This document shows, piece after piece, positions 62,636 to 64,000 of a stretch of DNA of 64,000 bases. The stretch comes from Actinomycetota bacterium (GTDB taxonomy: Bacteria > Actinomycetota > Acidimicrobiia > Acidimicrobiales > Acidimicrobilacustridaceae). Numbering within the stretch: the first letter of the stretch is position 1; each line of letters begins with the position of its first letter. The notes beneath the pieces were generated by a model that saw only the letters and a program-made list of their open reading frames with translations, did not search any database and had not been told where the DNA came from. The stretch is from NCBI GenBank assembly GCA_026393455.1, contig JAPLAE010000101.1, positions 1-64,000 of the forward strand. Reading direction: 5' to 3'. The translations under genes and the position numbers were made by a program.

Positions 62636-62670
62636 TCGTTTGGGCGTTGGGTGGCAGGTACCCTCACGTC

Positions 62671-63105
62671 ATGAATCTCCGCTCCCGCATTGTTCTTCTC
62701 GCTTTTGTTCTTTGGACGGTGCTCGTCTGGGGCAATCGCATTTCGAACACGCTGCGATCTGAGGAATCGGCGAGTTCAAAGACCTTCTCAACAGTGCTTT
62801 CTGTCATCCTGTTGGCGTTTGCGGTGGCAGTGATTGTGGTTGTGGTCAAAGCCTGGAAGTCGCAGATCTCTCTCAGTGGAGCCAAAGTGCTGATGGTTGC
62901 CGCTGCGCTCACAGTGGTGGTTTGGCTTGTGCGAGTGCCCATGATCCTCATGGCGGACCATGGCGACAAGGATCCCGGGTTCAAGATCGTTCATGTCGGT
63001 CTAGGCGTGGTGTCGGTCGTTCTTGCTGCACTCGTCTGGCAGATCGGTGCGGTCGTGTTGCGCCAGGGCCGGGAGAGTTCGGCAATGGAGAGCAGTCGGG
63101 TCTGA
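62671..63105 (+). CDS. Small membrane protein, four predicted helices (144 aa)
   Basis: Not recognised beyond topology. Four hydrophobic stretches: about 6-21 (IVLLAFVLWTVLVWG), 43-62 (VLSVILLAFAVAVIVVVVKA), 74-93 (LMVAAALTVVVWLVRVPMIL) and 107-127 (GLGVVSVVLAALVWQIGAVV). The N-terminus is short, and the C-terminus cytoplasmic-looking and Ser-rich. Conserved small proteins of this layout next to rnhB occur in Actinobacteria. TACCCT at 62659-62664 puts +1 exactly on ATG 62671. Confidence 0.7.
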   Translation: MNLRSRIVLLAFVLWTVLVWGNRISNTLRSEESASSKTFSTVLSVILLAFAVAVIVVVVKAWKSQISLSGAKVLMVAAALTVVVWLVRVPMILMADHGDKDPGFKIVHVGLGVVSVVLAALVWQIGAVVLRQGRESSAMESSRV

Positions 63106-63124
63106 CCCGACTACATTCAGCGTC

Positions 63125-63442
63125 ATGGGTCAGCCAGTCACAGTTCTAGAGAAGCCGTCGTCAATCCCCGGTGTGGTCCGATTCGAGACCAATCGTCCGC
63201 TTACCGGCATGGGACACGAGATCTACCGATCTGCCGAGGATGCTGTCGCCGATCGTCCAGCCGACCTCGTAGCCCGCACGTTGTTCGAAGTTGCTGGGGT
63301 CGAGTCGGTCCATGTGAATGGCAATGTCATCACGGTGGCGTTCACGGGCAAGCCGGAGGGTTTGAAGGAACGCCTTGAGGAGCTCTTCACCTATTACCGA
63401 GAAGGCGTCGAAGTCGTGATGCCGGAAGGTTTCGGCGACTGA
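63125..63442 (+). CDS. Nfu/NifU N-terminal-domain protein (scaffold-like, no CxxC)
   Basis: Protein of 105 aa. KPSSIPGVVRFETNRPLTG, ARTLFEVAGVESVHVNGN and VITVAFTGKPEGLKERLEELF match the Nfu_N domain found before the Fe-S-binding NifU domain in NFU1-type scaffolds. Here the Fe-S half with CxxC is missing, so it stands alone. It may assist Fe-S cluster handling. TACATT at 63112-63117 gives +1 one base before ATG 63125. Confidence 0.78.
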   Translation: MGQPVTVLEKPSSIPGVVRFETNRPLTGMGHEIYRSAEDAVADRPADLVARTLFEVAGVESVHVNGNVITVAFTGKPEGLKERLEELFTYYREGVEVVMPEGFGD

Positions 63443-63446
63443 TCAG

Positions 63447-63475
63447 TTGCCTTTATCGAACATATGTTCGATACT
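63447..63475 (+). promoter_or_regulatory. SOS promoter with perfect LexA box upstream of imuA'-like gene
   Basis: TCGAACATATGTTCGA (63456-63471) is a perfect 16-bp palindrome matching the actinobacterial LexA box TCGAAC-N4-GTTCGA. It sits between TTGCCT (63447-63452) and GATACT (63470-63475), which are 17 nt apart, so bound LexA would cover the promoter. Predicted +1 is 63482, which is a GTG codon in the frame of the downstream gene. Confidence 0.85.
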
Positions 63476-63481
63476 GGTGCG

Positions 63482-64000
63482 GTGGTTGTCCCCGCCGCTC
63501 TTTCCTCTTCCAGAGATCTCTCTGATCTTCAGGAACTGGCCGAACAGATTCGGCCGGTGGTGCTGGCGCGCCAAGCCGTACTGCCCGTTTGTGGGCCACT
63601 TGAACAGGTCATTCCCGACGGGGGGCTTGTGCGTGGTTCGACTATCGCCGTTGGCGGGGTCGGGGCCACTTCGCTGGCACTGCAGCTCGTTGCAGCGGCA
63701 TCGAAGAACGGTTCATGGGTCGCCGTTGTTGGACTGAGCGATCTCGCTCCGGTTGCGGTGCTTGAAGCGGGCCTTGATGCTGAGCGTGTGGCATTTATTG
63801 ATCCGGGAGGCTCGGGTCGACAGGTTGATGTTGTGGCTGCGCTTATCGGCGCAGTCGACATTGTCATGCTCGACTCGCGGTTGTCGTTACGCGATTCAGA
63901 TACTCGTCGACTTGGGTCGCGATTACGTGAACGCGGTTCGATTCTCGTTGTGGTGTCTCCAGGGAATGAACCAACTTCGCAATGGTCAAGTGATCTGGTT
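63482..64000 (+). CDS. ImuA'-like (RecA-fold) protein of the DNA-damage mutagenesis cassette (partial, C-terminus outside window)
   Basis: Open to the right edge, at least 173 aa. The sequence has the layout of actinobacterial ImuA'/SulA-like proteins: LPVCGPLEQVIPDGGLVRGSTIAVGGVG near a degenerate P-loop, then SLALQLVAAASKNGSWVAVVGLSDL and VDIVMLDSRLSLRDSDTRRLGSRLRERGSILVVVS. These accompany ImuB and DnaE2 in error-prone repair. GTG 63482 coincides with the predicted transcription start under the LexA-box promoter; the ATG at 63464 lies inside the LexA box and is less likely to start translation. imuB should follow outside the window. Confidence 0.72.
   Translation, partial: MVVPAALSSSRDLSDLQELAEQIRPVVLARQAVLPVCGPLEQVIPDGGLVRGSTIAVGGVGATSLALQLVAAASKNGSWVAVVGLSDLAPVAVLEAGLDAERVAFIDPGGSGRQVDVVAALIGAVDIVMLDSRLSLRDSDTRRLGSRLRERGSILVVVSPGNEPTSQWSSDLV

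Noticed and set aside
63464-63481. ATG at 63464 as the start of the ImuA'-like protein
   Set aside because: It lies within the LexA palindrome and upstream of the predicted transcription start; GTG 63482 fits better, although the ATG cannot be fully excluded.
1-64000. CRISPR array, insertion sequence, prophage or rRNA
   Set aside because: No regularly spaced repeats, transposase or integrase motifs, terminal inverted repeats or rRNA landmarks were seen.

Overview
The window looks like a chromosome segment of a moderately GC-rich actinobacterium, most likely an aquatic member of the class Acidimicrobiia (Ilumatobacter-like). This is inferred from gene content, not from a database search: an NdgR-type IclR regulator diverging from leuCD, actinobacterial SerC, coenzyme F420 synthesis (CofC) beside LLM-type flavin oxidoreductases, a secreted protein with three 'PTRVLDTR'-type repeats, and very frequent leaderless genes with a TANNNT -10 box 6-7 nt before the start codon. 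There is no rRNA, CRISPR array, insertion sequence or phage block. Two tRNA genes are present, tRNA-Gln(CUG) and tRNA-Glu(CUC).

Region by region. 1-330: partial Phd/YefM antitoxin at the left edge and the metY promoter. 0.3-24.6 kb: mainly amino-acid biosynthesis and housekeeping. It holds metY, two SDRs, serC/aspC (divergent), a disrupted S9 peptidase, serA, leuA behind a leucine attenuator, leuCD with divergent ndgR-ppx, greA, leuB-ilvE-cimA behind a second leader peptide (ending S-I-V-I-I-R), an L,D-transpeptidase, gltX and a YdcF-like protein. 24.6-25.4 kb: tRNA-Gln and a LOG-family gene broken in a G8 run. 25.4-42.8 kb: an oxidoreductase-rich accessory region with a geranylgeranyl-reductase-like flavoprotein, five SDRs, SnoaL, an APH-like kinase, TauD, a DUF7064/7065-like protein, an LLM oxidoreductase, a D-aminoacylase-type amidohydrolase, a DegT-family enzyme with His in place of the catalytic Lys, MarR, an MFS exporter and a CYP125/142-like P450. 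Together these suggest catabolism or tailoring of a sterol/terpenoid-like substrate. 43-56.3 kb: mixed genes including a GH43-like secreted protein, a nucleotidyl cyclase, tesB, an aquaporin, an amidase, a double-TetR regulator with its palindrome, a truncated FGGY-like kinase, a DEDDh exonuclease, phoH, a PIG-L deacetylase and cofC. 56.4-64 kb: a 607-aa unknown protein, two tandem oligopeptide-type binding lipoproteins without permeases, rnhB, a small membrane protein, an Nfu_N-like protein and, at the right edge, an ImuA'-like gene under a perfect LexA box.

How the genes work together. The left third forms a distributed branched-chain amino-acid regulon: leuA (Leu-codon leader), leuCD/ndgR (operator in the divergent spacer), and leuB-ilvE-cimA (Ile/Val-codon leader). 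It has two condensing enzymes, isopropylmalate synthase and citramalate synthase, sharing LeuBCD. SerA, SerC, AspC and MetY supply serine, aspartate and sulfur amino acids. The right edge is probably the start of the DNA-damage mutagenesis cassette (imuA'-imuB-dnaE2).
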